Of a stretch of 18,094 nucleotides of DNA, positions 1 to 7,036 are shown one piece after another (positions within the stretch are counted from its first letter, which is position 1; every line of letters starts with the position of its first letter). The notes under the pieces were generated by a model. That model was not told where the DNA came from. It saw nothing but the letters and a program-made list of their open reading frames with translations, and made no database searches. A program made the translations under genes and the position numbers. Location of the stretch: the NCBI GenBank assembly GCA_964589765.1, contig CAZPUM010000025.1, positions 1 to 18,094 on the forward strand, given 5' to 3'. Source of the stretch: UBA525 sp964589765. Lineage in GTDB: Archaea; Nanobdellota; Nanobdellia; Woesearchaeales; UBA525.

Positions 1-686
1 TAGCCAAACAGATGTCGGGTGTTGGCGTTAGTGAAGAGATGTCCGCAAAGGCGGTTGATTCACTTTCGGGAAAGCATTTCAAGGATTGGAGCGATGATGA
101 TTTGTTGAAACTTTCAGCATACTTCAGGAAACGCACGAAACCAATGCTTATTGCGGCTAACAAAATAGATGTTCCTAGTGCTCGTGAAAATCTTGAGAGA
201 TTGAAAAAAGAGTTTCCTGACTACATTGTTGTTCCTTGCTCTGCTGAATCAGAACTGGCTTTGAAAGAGGCACACAAACATGGCCTAATTGAGTATGTTC
301 CTGGCAGTAATGAGTTCAAGATTGTCGATGAATCAAAGTTTAGCGATAAGCAAAAGATGGCTTTGGATTTTATCAGAAAGAATGTCCTCGAACCAAATGA
401 TGGCACTGGTGTTCAGAATGTTCTGAACACTGCTGTGTTCGAATTGTTGAGAGCCAAGCCAATCTATCCTGGCGGAGTCTCTAAGCTTGAGGACTCTGAG
501 GGCAGGTGTATTCCTGACTGTTTCCTTATGCCTCCGGATGCTACCGCTTTGGACTTTGCTTTCAAGCTCCATACTGACTTCGGTAAGAACTTCATTAAGG
601 CGATAAATGTCAGAACAAAGATGCCTGTTGGCAAAGACCACATTCTAGAACCAGGTTCAATAATTGAGATAGCTGCCAGCAAGTGA
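1..686 (+). CDS. ychF: YchF/OBG-type GTPase, 3' part (5' end outside window)
   Basis: This is the C-terminal portion of a YchF/Obg-family P-loop NTPase, a ribosome-associated nucleotidase acting in the cytosol. The frame is open to the first base, so the ATG at 12 is internal and the G1-G3 motifs lie upstream of the window. Counting from that Met, the G4 motif NKID is at residues 50-53 and a G5-like SAE at 77-79. A helical stretch follows, and a TGS domain fills about residues 140-222, ending close to the stop, as in archaeal members of the family. The stop codon lies inside a small inverted repeat (684-698), and a structured intergenic element follows. Family membership is well supported by motif order. 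The exact cellular role is known only from the family. Confidence 0.9.
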   Translation, partial: AKQMSGVGVSEEMSAKAVDSLSGKHFKDWSDDDLLKLSAYFRKRTKPMLIAANKIDVPSARENLERLKKEFPDYIVVPCSAESELALKEAHKHGLIEYVPGSNEFKIVDESKFSDKQKMALDFIRKNVLEPNDGTGVQNVLNTAVFELLRAKPIYPGGVSKLEDSEGRCIPDCFLMPPDATALDFAFKLHTDFGKNFIKAINVRTKMPVGKDHILEPGSIIEIAASK

Positions 687-698
687 TTCACTGAATCA
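684..698 (+). repeat. Inverted repeat over the ychF stop codon
   Basis: TGATTC, a 3-nt loop and GAATCA form a perfect 6-bp inverted repeat that includes the TGA stop codon. It could be a weak 3'-end hairpin. No clear T-run follows, so calling it a terminator would be speculative. Confidence 0.4.
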
Positions 699-701
699 AT
701 T

Positions 702-880
702 CTGAGGACTCGTGACATTGAGCGAAGAATGACTGTACGAGTCCGAAAAAATCCTCGTAGCAAAGCGAGAGTGTATTCGGCAGTGTTGGATTTAGGACCT
801 CGTCCCTCGGTGTTCTAATACGGCACTCACACAGTATCTGCGCATTCGCTTTATACGTGAGCACCTCGATAGGATTAAAA
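702..880 (+). ncRNA. Structured intergenic element, copy A (unrecognised RNA family)
   Basis: The 218-base gap between ychF and the acidic protein gene is full of inverted repeats. An 8-bp stem pairs 706-713 with 737-744, with an inner stem 716-719/728-731. A second hairpin pairs CTCGT (754-758) with GCGAG (765-769) around the loop AGCAAA. A terminal arm pairs 826-830 with 857-861, 834-837 with 853-856, and 840-842 with 847-849. Positions 750-755 can pair with 871-876, possibly closing the whole element. Four blocks recur in order in copy B near 15925-16090: ACTGTACGA (732-740), a 20-nt core (752-771), CAGTATC (832-838) and GAGCACCTC (859-867). The T-G pair in the core hairpin works only if the + strand is the RNA. 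I recognise no known family: no RNase P, SRP, box C/D or H/ACA motifs. It could be a ychF 3'UTR element or a separate RNA. Confidence 0.55.
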
Positions 881-904
881 CTGAGAATATATTAGAATAA
901 AAAA

Positions 905-1450
905 TCAGTATCTCTTACGAGCAACACCACGCCTTGTGAGAATCTCTGTCATCTGGTCGTAGTCTTCGGATTCGAGGAACTCGTCCTTAACACGCTTAGG
1001 CAAACGCTCCATCCATCTCAGATAAATCCTTGCCAGGGCGCGGAAGTCCTCGTTGGTATTTGAGTCGATTAGTGTTTCTTCAGGCATTTCAATTTCGTCT
1101 ATATCCTCATTTTCAGAAGGATGGTGTCTTTTCCTAAAAAGACCCAAAACCTGGTGGTATAAACTAACTTTTCTTTCCTGGTCGTCTTCCAGCTCGTCCT
1201 CGTACTCTTCTACAGCTTCCACTCTCTCTTCAGTCTCCCGGAGATCTCCCTCCATCGATTCCAGCTTTACCCTCTCTTCGGGAGTAAGCTCTTCAGTATC
1301 CTCAACAGGCTCTAGTTTTGAGCCCGCAATCTTGTTCCACCAGGAGCTTTCGGTACTGCCAGTGGGCGAGTCAAATGATACTGTAAATGTGCCTTGCGGC
1401 TCCTTTCTCTTTTTCAAATAGCGATCCAAATCGCGGTTGATATTTGTCAT
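905..1450 (-). CDS. Acidic coiled-coil-like hypothetical protein
   Basis: I do not recognise this 181-residue protein. It has a basic N-terminus, a low-complexity stretch, then a very Glu/Asp-rich region (about residues 45-88) with heptad-like charge patterns typical of a coiled coil. A short basic patch (LFRKRHH) and a more ordinary helical C-terminal part ending RGVARKRY complete it. There is no signal peptide or membrane segment, so it is probably cytosolic. The start is taken as the ATG at 1450, which has GGTGGT just upstream. An in-frame TTG at 1465 would add five residues. It is divergent from the serine protease gene, with only 84 bases between the two starts, so the pair probably shares a promoter region. 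Its stop faces structured element A. Confidence 0.75.
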   Translation of the reverse strand: MTNINRDLDRYLKKRKEPQGTFTVSFDSPTGSTESSWWNKIAGSKLEPVEDTEELTPEERVKLESMEGDLRETEERVEAVEEYEDELEDDQERKVSLYHQVLGLFRKRHHPSENEDIDEIEMPEETLIDSNTNEDFRALARIYLRWMERLPKRVKDEFLESEDYDQMTEILTRRGVARKRY

Positions 1451-1483
1451 GCTACCACCACTCAAGAGATACTCTTTTAGCGT

Positions 1484-1516
1484 CGTATATAAAGATATCG
1501 CTAGGCTTAATAACAG
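1484..1516. promoter_or_regulatory. Divergent promoter region, acidic protein / serine protease
   Basis: TATATAAA at 1486-1493 reads as TTTATATA on the - strand and would start an RNA near 1463, giving the acidic protein gene a short leader with an SD. For the protease, TTAATAAC near 1507-1516 lies about 25 nt before the ATG at 1535, the spacing for a leaderless archaeal message. Confidence 0.5.
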
Positions 1517-1534
1517 GGTATTAATTCTAGTGTT

Positions 1535-2956
1535 ATGGGGCAGGGTATAAGAATAGGGCTTGAAAAAATTCTTAGAAAATCTCAGGAGATAGCTGCCAGG
1601 GAGATTGGTATGGACATGATGTTTGATTCCCTAGGGAACTCTGTTGTGTGTATCAGAAACCACGGCCTTCTCAGGACTACAGGAGCTCCAATTTTTGATT
1701 TGCACTTTGACAAGGAGGTTTGGAACGATTGGGAGAATAGAAACGAGAAGTCTTTTGCTGAGATTCTAGAACCTGATGTGTCATATGGTACGGGTGTTGT
1801 TATTGGAACTGATTGCGTGGAAGGAAATAACGAGTACCTTATTCTGACCAACAATCACGTTCTTATCCCTGATTATTTCAAGAGGTTTAGGGCGCGTAGA
1901 GAAAACGGAGCTATGGCTGTTTTTGATTCCATTGTTGAAAACAGATTCCTGAATATAGTCGAGAACTCAAATGATTACAGGATAAATCCCCAACCTTTGG
2001 AGATTGTTGCAAGAGCTCCCGACTCGGACGCTGCCATCCTAAGAACTGTAGGTGCCAAAGGCCAGTTTGAGGTTTTTCCGTTCGGTATAGGTTTGAATGG
2101 AGATAAGATAAAACCAGGTCTTCCTATTATTACAGCAGGGTTTCCTGGTGGTGACAAAAAAATTATTACGGATGGAAAGCTGATTTCAATCGAGGAGATT
2201 GATATATCTTTGACGCCTTATCCCAACCTTCATTATCTTGGGGACATAAGAATTGACCCTGGTCAGAGCGGTTCGCCAGTTGTGGCGCCTGTAATCAAGC
2301 ATTTGGATTCAAAAGTAGAACTGGATTTCAGGCTTATAGGTCTGATTTATGGCGGGAGCAAGTTCGCAGAAACAATCAGGATGATTACTCCCGCAACAGG
2401 GTTTATTAGCATGCTTGAAACGCACGAGTCAATACCCTCTAAGCGACCTCTTCTGGGAAATGCTATCGATGAAGGTGAACTGCTGGGATTGATGCAAAAC
2501 TTTCCTCAAATGGCCAGCAGGTTTGACTTGAGTACTTACTCTCTTGGAGTATCCAGGGACCCAGAGTCTGAGAGGTTGTACAGGTTGTCGCTCCACAGAC
2601 AATCGGGCAACTTTCCTATACAACAAGAGTACATATCCTGGTTGTTTGACTTTGAGGGGGGCGTTGCCCCTAGAAATTTGGTGGTTGTGAAGGAGGGCAA
2701 AGAGACTGTTCACCCTCTTGATTCTGAATTAAATGAGAAAAGCAGAAGATACATTCTTGGAAGTCTTAACTATCTAAAGAACGTTGCAACTCACATAAGG
2801 ATGAATGGTGTAGAAACAACAGGCAAGGACTCAGTTCATACATCCTATATCACAAATGTGATTAATGAGTTTGGAGGAATTCTACAGGAGCAGTCCTCTG
2901 TTTTCATAACTGATATTTATCGCAGAGATCTTGTTTCAAGACATATGCTTTTTTAG
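1535..2956 (+). CDS. Trypsin-like (PA clan) serine protease with long C-terminal extension
   Basis: This 473-residue protein has the trypsin-fold serine protease signature. The catalytic His is H108 in LTNNHVL, the Asp is D165 in APDSDAAIL and the Ser is S245 in GQSGSPV, in the right order and spacing. A glycine-containing strand (GTGVVIG, 86-91) sits just before the His, as in HtrA-like enzymes. There is no signal peptide or N-terminal membrane helix and no obvious PDZ domain, so it looks intracellular. About 170 residues after the protease core (from about 300) are not recognisable and may bind substrate or a partner. It is divergent from the acidic protein gene, which could be a partner or substrate; that is inference. 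The segment RIDPGQSGS around the active Ser recurs in the protein encoded from 8174. Peptidase class is well supported; substrate unknown. Confidence 0.85.
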   Translation: MGQGIRIGLEKILRKSQEIAAREIGMDMMFDSLGNSVVCIRNHGLLRTTGAPIFDLHFDKEVWNDWENRNEKSFAEILEPDVSYGTGVVIGTDCVEGNNEYLILTNNHVLIPDYFKRFRARRENGAMAVFDSIVENRFLNIVENSNDYRINPQPLEIVARAPDSDAAILRTVGAKGQFEVFPFGIGLNGDKIKPGLPIITAGFPGGDKKIITDGKLISIEEIDISLTPYPNLHYLGDIRIDPGQSGSPVVAPVIKHLDSKVELDFRLIGLIYGGSKFAETIRMITPATGFISMLETHESIPSKRPLLGNAIDEGELLGLMQNFPQMASRFDLSTYSLGVSRDPESERLYRLSLHRQSGNFPIQQEYISWLFDFEGGVAPRNLVVVKEGKETVHPLDSELNEKSRRYILGSLNYLKNVATHIRMNGVETTGKDSVHTSYITNVINEFGGILQEQSSVFITDIYRRDLVSRHMLF

Positions 2957-2964
2957 AATAAAAG

Positions 2965-3083
2965 TGGGACCGGAGGGATTCGAACCCCCGCCTACCGGTG
3001 TCACCTATGTCTCAGTCATCGCCCTAAGGCTCGTTGCTCCATAATTGGAGCCGGTTATTCTAACCAGGCTATACTACGGTCCC
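2965..3083 (-). tRNA. trnW: tRNA-Trp (CCA) with a 45-nt intron
   Basis: The gene is read on the - strand. The acceptor stem is GGGACCG (from 3083) paired with CGGTCCC (ending 2966), followed by discriminator A at 2965. CCA is not encoded, and a T4 run follows as a likely terminator. The anticodon stem is ACCGG/CCGGT, the loop begins C32-T33, and the anticodon CCA is at 3046-3048. The T-arm is GGGGG, TTCGAAT, CCCTC. The mature length is 74 nt, with GG in the D-loop. The D-stem has an A12-A23 mismatch. The intron interrupts the anticodon loop between positions 37 and 38. A TATA-like box lies about 30 nt upstream. CCA makes this tryptophan, and discriminator A fits. Confidence 0.93.
3000..3044 (-). 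other. tRNA-Trp intron (37/38) with bulge-helix-bulge
   Basis: The intron lies between A37 (3045) and A38 (2999). Exon bases 32-35 (CTCC) can pair with intron GGTG with one U-U mismatch. The flanking 3-nt bulges are AA^T and AC^A, and intron TATG pairs with CATA beyond the first bulge. This is the archaeal splicing-endonuclease target. At 45 nt it is short for a euryarchaeal tRNA-Trp intron, which often carries a box C/D guide RNA. Only a touching GATGA-CTGA pair is present, in the wrong arrangement for a guide. Confidence 0.85.
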
Positions 3084-3108
3084 TTATCCCTGTTGGGACA
3101 GTCCTGCT

Positions 3109-3118
3109 CTTATAAAAG
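3109..3118 (-). promoter_or_regulatory. TATA-like box of tRNA-Trp
   Basis: CTTTTATAAG on the - strand is centred about 30 nt upstream of the first tRNA base, as expected for an archaeal tRNA promoter. Confidence 0.55.
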
Positions 3119-3179
3119 TATCCTTGACAGGACTTCATCATACAAGATTTAAACACTGGGAGGTCGTCCTGTGCATACC

Positions 3180-3187
3180 TTTTTATG
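3180..3187 (+). promoter_or_regulatory. TATA-like box of the gene at 3209
   Basis: TTTTTATG is centred 25-26 nt before the ATG at 3209. The alternative ATG at 3185 falls inside the box, so 3209 is the better, leaderless start. Confidence 0.5.
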
Positions 3188-3208
3188 CAGAATAATAATC
3201 CCCGTATC

Positions 3209-3478
3209 ATGAAAGTTGATGGAGTATTTGAATTTGGTTCTGTTATCGTTGGTGGTATTGCGGGGCTCGTTGTGGGATATGAAATGGCACACGACACTTT
3301 GGAGTTTGCAAGAGCGGCAAAGGAAACACAAGATGTACTGGGGTATTTATTGCTGAACCGTCCCTATGTGACCTATGCGGCCTCAATGGTGTGTGTAGGA
3401 ACTCTTGGCGCCCATTTGTCTGCGATTCCCGGCGCTATTGCAGATGATATCTTCAAAACCAATTTTAGGGATATATGA
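3209..3478 (+). CDS. Small two-helix membrane protein, unknown
   Basis: I do not recognise this 89-residue protein. It has a glycine-rich hydrophobic segment at about residues 9-24 (VIVGGIAGLVVGY), a charged middle region, and a second hydrophobic stretch at about 52-75 (VTYAASMVCVGTLGAHLSAIPG). It probably crosses the membrane twice. The start at 3209 is chosen because a TATA-like box sits 25-26 nt before it and would overlap the upstream ATG at 3185. It has its own promoter, divergent from tRNA-Trp, and is followed after 39 bases by another independently promoted gene. Nothing in the sequence gives a function. Confidence 0.65.
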   Translation: MKVDGVFEFGSVIVGGIAGLVVGYEMAHDTLEFARAAKETQDVLGYLLLNRPYVTYAASMVCVGTLGAHLSAIPGAIADDIFKTNFRDI

Positions 3479-3488
3479 CGTAGAACCC

Positions 3489-3496
3489 TTTATAAA
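3489..3496 (+). promoter_or_regulatory. TATA box of the DUF5752-like gene
   Basis: TTTATAAA is centred 25-26 nt upstream of the ATG at 3518 but only about 19 nt before the ATG at 3512. This favours 3518 as a leaderless start. Confidence 0.55.
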
Positions 3497-3517
3497 CTTA
3501 AAAACCGTCGTATGAGT

Positions 3518-3775
3518 ATGACCCCCATACTAGAGGCTCCGCCGCATCAGGAGTTCTTTCTCGAGACTAGGAAGATTTCAAACATTCGCGAACTCTATGA
3601 TGCTTTAGAGCATATGTCTGATGAGCAGTTCAGTCATTTTGTAAATGATGAGAAGCATGATTTCGCAACATGGATTGAGCACTCTTTAAACAGCAAGTTT
3701 CTGGCTGCAAGGATTAGAAGAGCCAAGACCCGCGGACTTATTCGTAAAGAACTGTTCATGGCGATGTACACTTAA
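3518..3775 (+). CDS. DUF5752-like small protein
   Basis: This 85-residue soluble protein resembles the archaeal DUF5752 family. It has an N-terminal strand with FFLETRKISNIRELYDALEHM, followed by a Met-Ser-Asp-Glu and Phe/His/Val-Asn pattern, the DFATWIEH block, and a C-terminal basic helix. The family is common in DPANN and related archaeal genomes and has no established function to my knowledge. The ATG at 3518 fits the TATA box better than the ATG at 3512, which adds two residues. It lies between independently promoted genes. The family call is from memory of the pattern and should be treated as probable. Confidence 0.75.
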   Translation: MTPILEAPPHQEFFLETRKISNIRELYDALEHMSDEQFSHFVNDEKHDFATWIEHSLNSKFLAARIRRAKTRGLIRKELFMAMYT

Positions 3776-3781
3776 TACTAA

Positions 3782-3790
3782 AGTATTTAG
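3782..3790 (+). promoter_or_regulatory. TATA-like box of the gene at 3813
   Basis: AGTATTTAG is centred about 27 nt before the ATG at 3813. It overlaps a small inverted repeat (AATAC, 4-nt loop, GTATT) just after the previous stop, so one site may serve as 3' end and promoter. Confidence 0.45.
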
Positions 3791-3812
3791 GGCGAATCCA
3801 ACTTCCGAAATT

Positions 3813-4124
3813 ATGAATATTGAAGACTTAGCAGAAGAAGAGATTCTCGAAAGGAACCTGGTGGACTATAACCCCAGGTCGCAGTTTGTATACAAAGATG
3901 GCAATCACGCAGGATTGACACTGGCAAAGATAGAGACTTTGTATGCTGTATTCCTAGAAATGCCTGATGGACTACTTTACACATTGACAACTCATGACGA
4001 TGAATCTGGTGCCCGAAAAGGCTACGACGCTTTTTTCACTAAGTTAAGGCAGGGTGTGAAGTTCCAGCTGGACACAAAAAATGAAAAAGCTGAACTGTTG
4101 CTCCCTGGCTGGGAAAACCTTTAA
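3813..4124 (+). CDS. Hypothetical protein, unknown
   Basis: I do not recognise this 103-residue protein. It is acidic and soluble, with no signal peptide or membrane segment. The pattern is a short helix (NIEDLAEEEILER) followed by mixed alpha/beta segments, including LAKIETLYAVFLEMPDGLLYTL and a helix GARKGYDAFFTKL, and it ends PGWENL. A TATA-like box about 27 nt upstream supports a leaderless start at 3813. The next gene, leuS, begins 24 bases after the stop, and this gene's stop codon lies within the leuS TATA-like box. A functional link with leuS is possible but not shown. Confidence 0.65.
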   Translation: MNIEDLAEEEILERNLVDYNPRSQFVYKDGNHAGLTLAKIETLYAVFLEMPDGLLYTLTTHDDESGARKGYDAFFTKLRQGVKFQLDTKNEKAELLLPGWENL

Positions 4125-4126
4125 GA
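4118..4126 (+). promoter_or_regulatory. TATA-like box of leuS
   Basis: CCTTTAAGA is centred about 27 nt before the leuS ATG at 4149 and includes the stop codon of the preceding gene. Confidence 0.45.
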
Positions 4127-4148
4127 ACCTCGTCGAGACTCGGATATT

Positions 4149-6971
4149 ATGGTTAACGAGGCAGTAAAGGCCAGAGAGGAGAAATGGCAGGAGCGCTGGA
4201 CGAAAGCGAAGCTTTTCGAAGCGGTTCCTGACGACAGACAGAAATTCTTCTGTACTTTTCCATATCCGTATGTTAACGGCTTACCTCATGTCGGCCATCT
4301 ATTCACTATGATGAGGGTTGAGACCTTTGCCCGATATCAACGATTAAGAGGCAAGAATGTTCTTTTTCCTCAAGGCTGGCACGCAACAGGTGTTCCGATT
4401 GCCGCTGCTGCTAATCGTGTTAAAGAGAAAGACGAAAAACAGATTTCAATCCTGAAAGGGTTTGGTGTCTCCGATGAAGAGATGTCTAATTTCGAAGACC
4501 CTGAGTACTTCATCAAATACTTTGCTCCGAGATACAAGTCTGATGTTCAGAAAATAGGAATGTCGATTGACTGGCGCAGGGAGTTCCACACGACAAGCCT
4601 GAATCCACAGTACGACAGGTTCATCAGATGGCAGTTTCTGACTCTTAAAGATAAGGGGTATGTTAAGACAGGTGAGCATCCTGTTGTCTGGTGTCCTAAG
4701 GACAACTGTGCTCTTGGTGACCACGACCGTGCTGTTGGTGAAGGAGAAACCCCCCAAGAGTTTTTACTGATGAAGCACAGGCTTAAGGACGGGAGGTTTT
4801 TGGTTTCAGCAACTCTACGTCCTGATACTACTTTAGGAATCACAAATGTTTACGTTCACCCAGAAACTGAGTATTCGGAAATCTCAATCAAAGGCGAAAC
4901 CTGGATTGTTGGCAAGCAGATGATTCCTGGTTTGGAGGGGCAGGGTCATGAACTCGAGCAAATCGGAACGGTGAAGGGGCTCGATTTAATCGGGCAGACG
5001 ACCGAAGAGTTCGGTGACCGTTCCGTTCCTGTACTGCCGGCAACTTTTATCGACCCGAATGTCGGGACAGGACTTGTTCATTCTGTGCCGGCAGAATCTG
5101 CTGATGACCTTATTGCTCTGCAGGACCTGCAGAAAGACTCTGCGTACGCAGAGAAGTATGGGCTTGATCCAAAGATGGTTTCTGAAATCAAGCCCATTGA
5201 GATTTTGGTAACACCGGGCGTCGGGGGAAATCCTGCTCAGTACTTTCTTGACAAGTACTCTGTTAATAATCAGAATGAAAGAAAAAAACTTGACGAAATC
5301 CGCAAGGAGTTGTACAAGCGTTCCTTTTACAATGCTGAGTTTGGTCTAAAGTACAAAGAACTTTTTGGAAAGGACCTTGTCGGTTTGAAAGTTCAGGACG
5401 CGATGGAGTATGTTACAAACTTCCTTGTTGAGGCAGGCTGGGCAATAAAATACTATGAACTGACGGGAAAGGTTGTATGCCGTTGCCAGACTCCTGCTGT
5501 TGTCAAGATAGTTTCAGACCAGTGGTTCCTTGACTATGCTGACATTGATTGGAAAGAGAATGTTCGTGAAGTATTAGGTCAAATGACTCTGTACCCTGAA
5601 CGTGTTAGGGCACAGTTCGAGCACGTGATAGGCTGGCTGAAGCAATGGGCGTGTGCGAGAGAACATGGCCTTGGAACAAGATTGCCTTGGGATGAAAGAT
5701 GGATAATCGAATCGCTTTCTGACAGCACAATCTACATGTCGTACTATACTATATCTCATATGATTGAGAATGTTGACCCTGACATTCTGACAAAAGAGTT
5801 TTTTGATTATGTGTTTCTGGGTAAAGGAAACAAACCAGATGTTGAAAACGTCGATGAAATGAGAAAGGAGTTTCTCTATTGGTACCCTTTGGATTTCAGG
5901 AACAGTGGTAAGGACTTGGTTCAGAATCACCTAACATTTATGTTGTTTAATCACTGTGCGTTGTTCCCCAAAGAGCACTGGCCTAGAAGCATCGGTGTTA
6001 ATGGTTGGGTGACTGTCAACGGACAGAAGATGTCAAAATCCTTGGGAAATGTTATTCCTCTTAGAGAACTTCTTACAGAGTTTGGTGCGGATGCTTCGAG
6101 AATCACAATCTTGAACGGTGGCGAAGGTCTTGATGACCCTAACTGGGACTCGAATTTTGCTAGAGGAATGTTCACTAAACTTGAACAGATTCTTAGGCAG
6201 GCAAACGAAGTTAAACAGATGAAGGGGGTTCCGACAAAGGTTGATGCTTGGTTTGAGAGCAGGACTAACTATTTGACGAAAGCAATAACTGATGCGATGG
6301 AACTAACTAATTTTAGGACGGCGATTCAGCTTTCTTTCTTTGAGTACGGTCAGATGTTGAAGTGGTACTTGGTAAGAACAAATAACAAGCCGAACCCTGA
6401 GCTTTTCAGAAAATCCTTCGAATCACAACTAATAATGATTGCTCCATTTGTTCCTCATGTTTGTGAGGAGGCATGGGAGGCGCTTGGAAATGAGGGATTC
6501 ATCTCTTCAGCAAAATGGCCTAAGGTCGATGATTCCAAGATTAAACCTGAACTGGAGTATGCTGAGCAGATGATTCAGCAAACCGCCGAAAATCTGAGGA
6601 AAGCGATTGAACGGCAGGGCAAACCTAAACGTGTAAGACTTTTTATCGCCGCAGACTGGAAGAGGAAAGCTTACAAGATCTTTTCTGTTGTGGCAAGAGA
6701 CACAAGAAATCCTGGCGAAATTATGAAGGCTATGACGGCGGAGCCTGAATTAAAGGCTCATGGTGATGAGTTGGCCCGCCTCATTAAGTTCCTGAGCAAA
6801 ATGGCAGTTCCTGAGCACGTCCCGTCAGAATCTCAGGAGAAGGAGTGGTTGGAATCAGGAAAAGAGTATCTCGAGGAGGTCTCCGGAGCTCCTGTGGAGA
6901 TTTCTGAGTCTGAAGAGTCTGAAAGGGGGAAAAAGGGGCTTCCTGGACGCCCTGCCACAGATTTTGAGTGA
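4149..6971 (+). CDS. leuS: Leucyl-tRNA synthetase, archaeal type
   Basis: This class I synthetase charges tRNA-Leu with leucine in the cytosol using ATP. At 940 residues it is the normal length for archaeal/eukaryotic-type LeuRS. The HIGH motif is HVGH at 47-50 after PYPYVNG, followed by the RGKNVLFPQGWHATG block. The CP1 editing domain carries TLRPDTTLG at about 222-230. KMSKS is exact at 627-631 in GQKMSKSLGN. The anticodon-binding helical domain includes APFVPHVCEEAWE. The C-terminal end is acidic and then basic, and looks disordered (PGRPATDFE). The start has a TATA-like box about 27 nt upstream, so the message is probably leaderless. It appears to be transcribed alone, because another TATA box precedes the next gene. 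Confidence 0.97.
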   Translation: MVNEAVKAREEKWQERWTKAKLFEAVPDDRQKFFCTFPYPYVNGLPHVGHLFTMMRVETFARYQRLRGKNVLFPQGWHATGVPIAAAANRVKEKDEKQISILKGFGVSDEEMSNFEDPEYFIKYFAPRYKSDVQKIGMSIDWRREFHTTSLNPQYDRFIRWQFLTLKDKGYVKTGEHPVVWCPKDNCALGDHDRAVGEGETPQEFLLMKHRLKDGRFLVSATLRPDTTLGITNVYVHPETEYSEISIKGETWIVGKQMIPGLEGQGHELEQIGTVKGLDLIGQTTEEFGDRSVPVLPATFIDPNVGTGLVHSVPAESADDLIALQDLQKDSAYAEKYGLDPKMVSEIKPIEILVTPGVGGNPAQYFLDKYSVNNQNERKKLDEIRKELYKRSFYNAEFGLKYKELFGKDLVGLKVQDAMEYVTNFLVEAGWAIKYYELTGKVVCRCQTPAVVKIVSDQWFLDYADIDWKENVREVLGQMTLYPERVRAQFEHVIGWLKQWACAREHGLGTRLPWDERWIIESLSDSTIYMSYYTISHMIENVDPDILTKEFFDYVFLGKGNKPDVENVDEMRKEFLYWYPLDFRNSGKDLVQNHLTFMLFNHCALFPKEHWPRSIGVNGWVTVNGQKMSKSLGNVIPLRELLTEFGADASRITILNGGEGLDDPNWDSNFARGMFTKLEQILRQANEVKQMKGVPTKVDAWFESRTNYLTKAITDAMELTNFRTAIQLSFFEYGQMLKWYLVRTNNKPNPELFRKSFESQLIMIAPFVPHVCEEAWEALGNEGFISSAKWPKVDDSKIKPELEYAEQMIQQTAENLRKAIERQGKPKRVRLFIAADWKRKAYKIFSVVARDTRNPGEIMKAMTAEPELKAHGDELARLIKFLSKMAVPEHVPSESQEKEWLESGKEYLEEVSGAPVEISESEESERGKKGLPGRPATDFE

Positions 6972-7004
6972 TTACCACTCTTGAATGATAAAAAAAGCAT
7001 CATA

Positions 7005-7012
7005 TTTATAAA
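7005..7012 (+). promoter_or_regulatory. TATA box of the nine-gene surface operon
   Basis: TTTATAAA is centred 28 nt before the ATG at 7037. It is the only clear promoter I see before 14673 on this strand, so it probably drives the whole operon. Confidence 0.65.
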
Positions 7013-7036
7013 TCAAAAGGTGCTCCCTCCTCGTAT

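Noticed and set aside
702..880. RNase P RNA, SRP RNA or H/ACA RNA identity for element A
   Set aside because: I could not find the conserved RNase P blocks, SRP helix 8 bases, or an ACA box at the right distance after the stems, so I left it as an unassigned structured element.
1053..1421. A Ser-rich + strand frame opposite the acidic protein gene
   Set aside because: It is antisense to a Glu-rich coding region, which yields Ser and Phe runs on the other strand. There is no start signal.
3011..3024. Box C/D guide RNA within the tRNA-Trp intron
   Set aside because: GATGA and CTGA are adjacent and in an order that leaves no guide between them, and the intron is too short for a normal guide.
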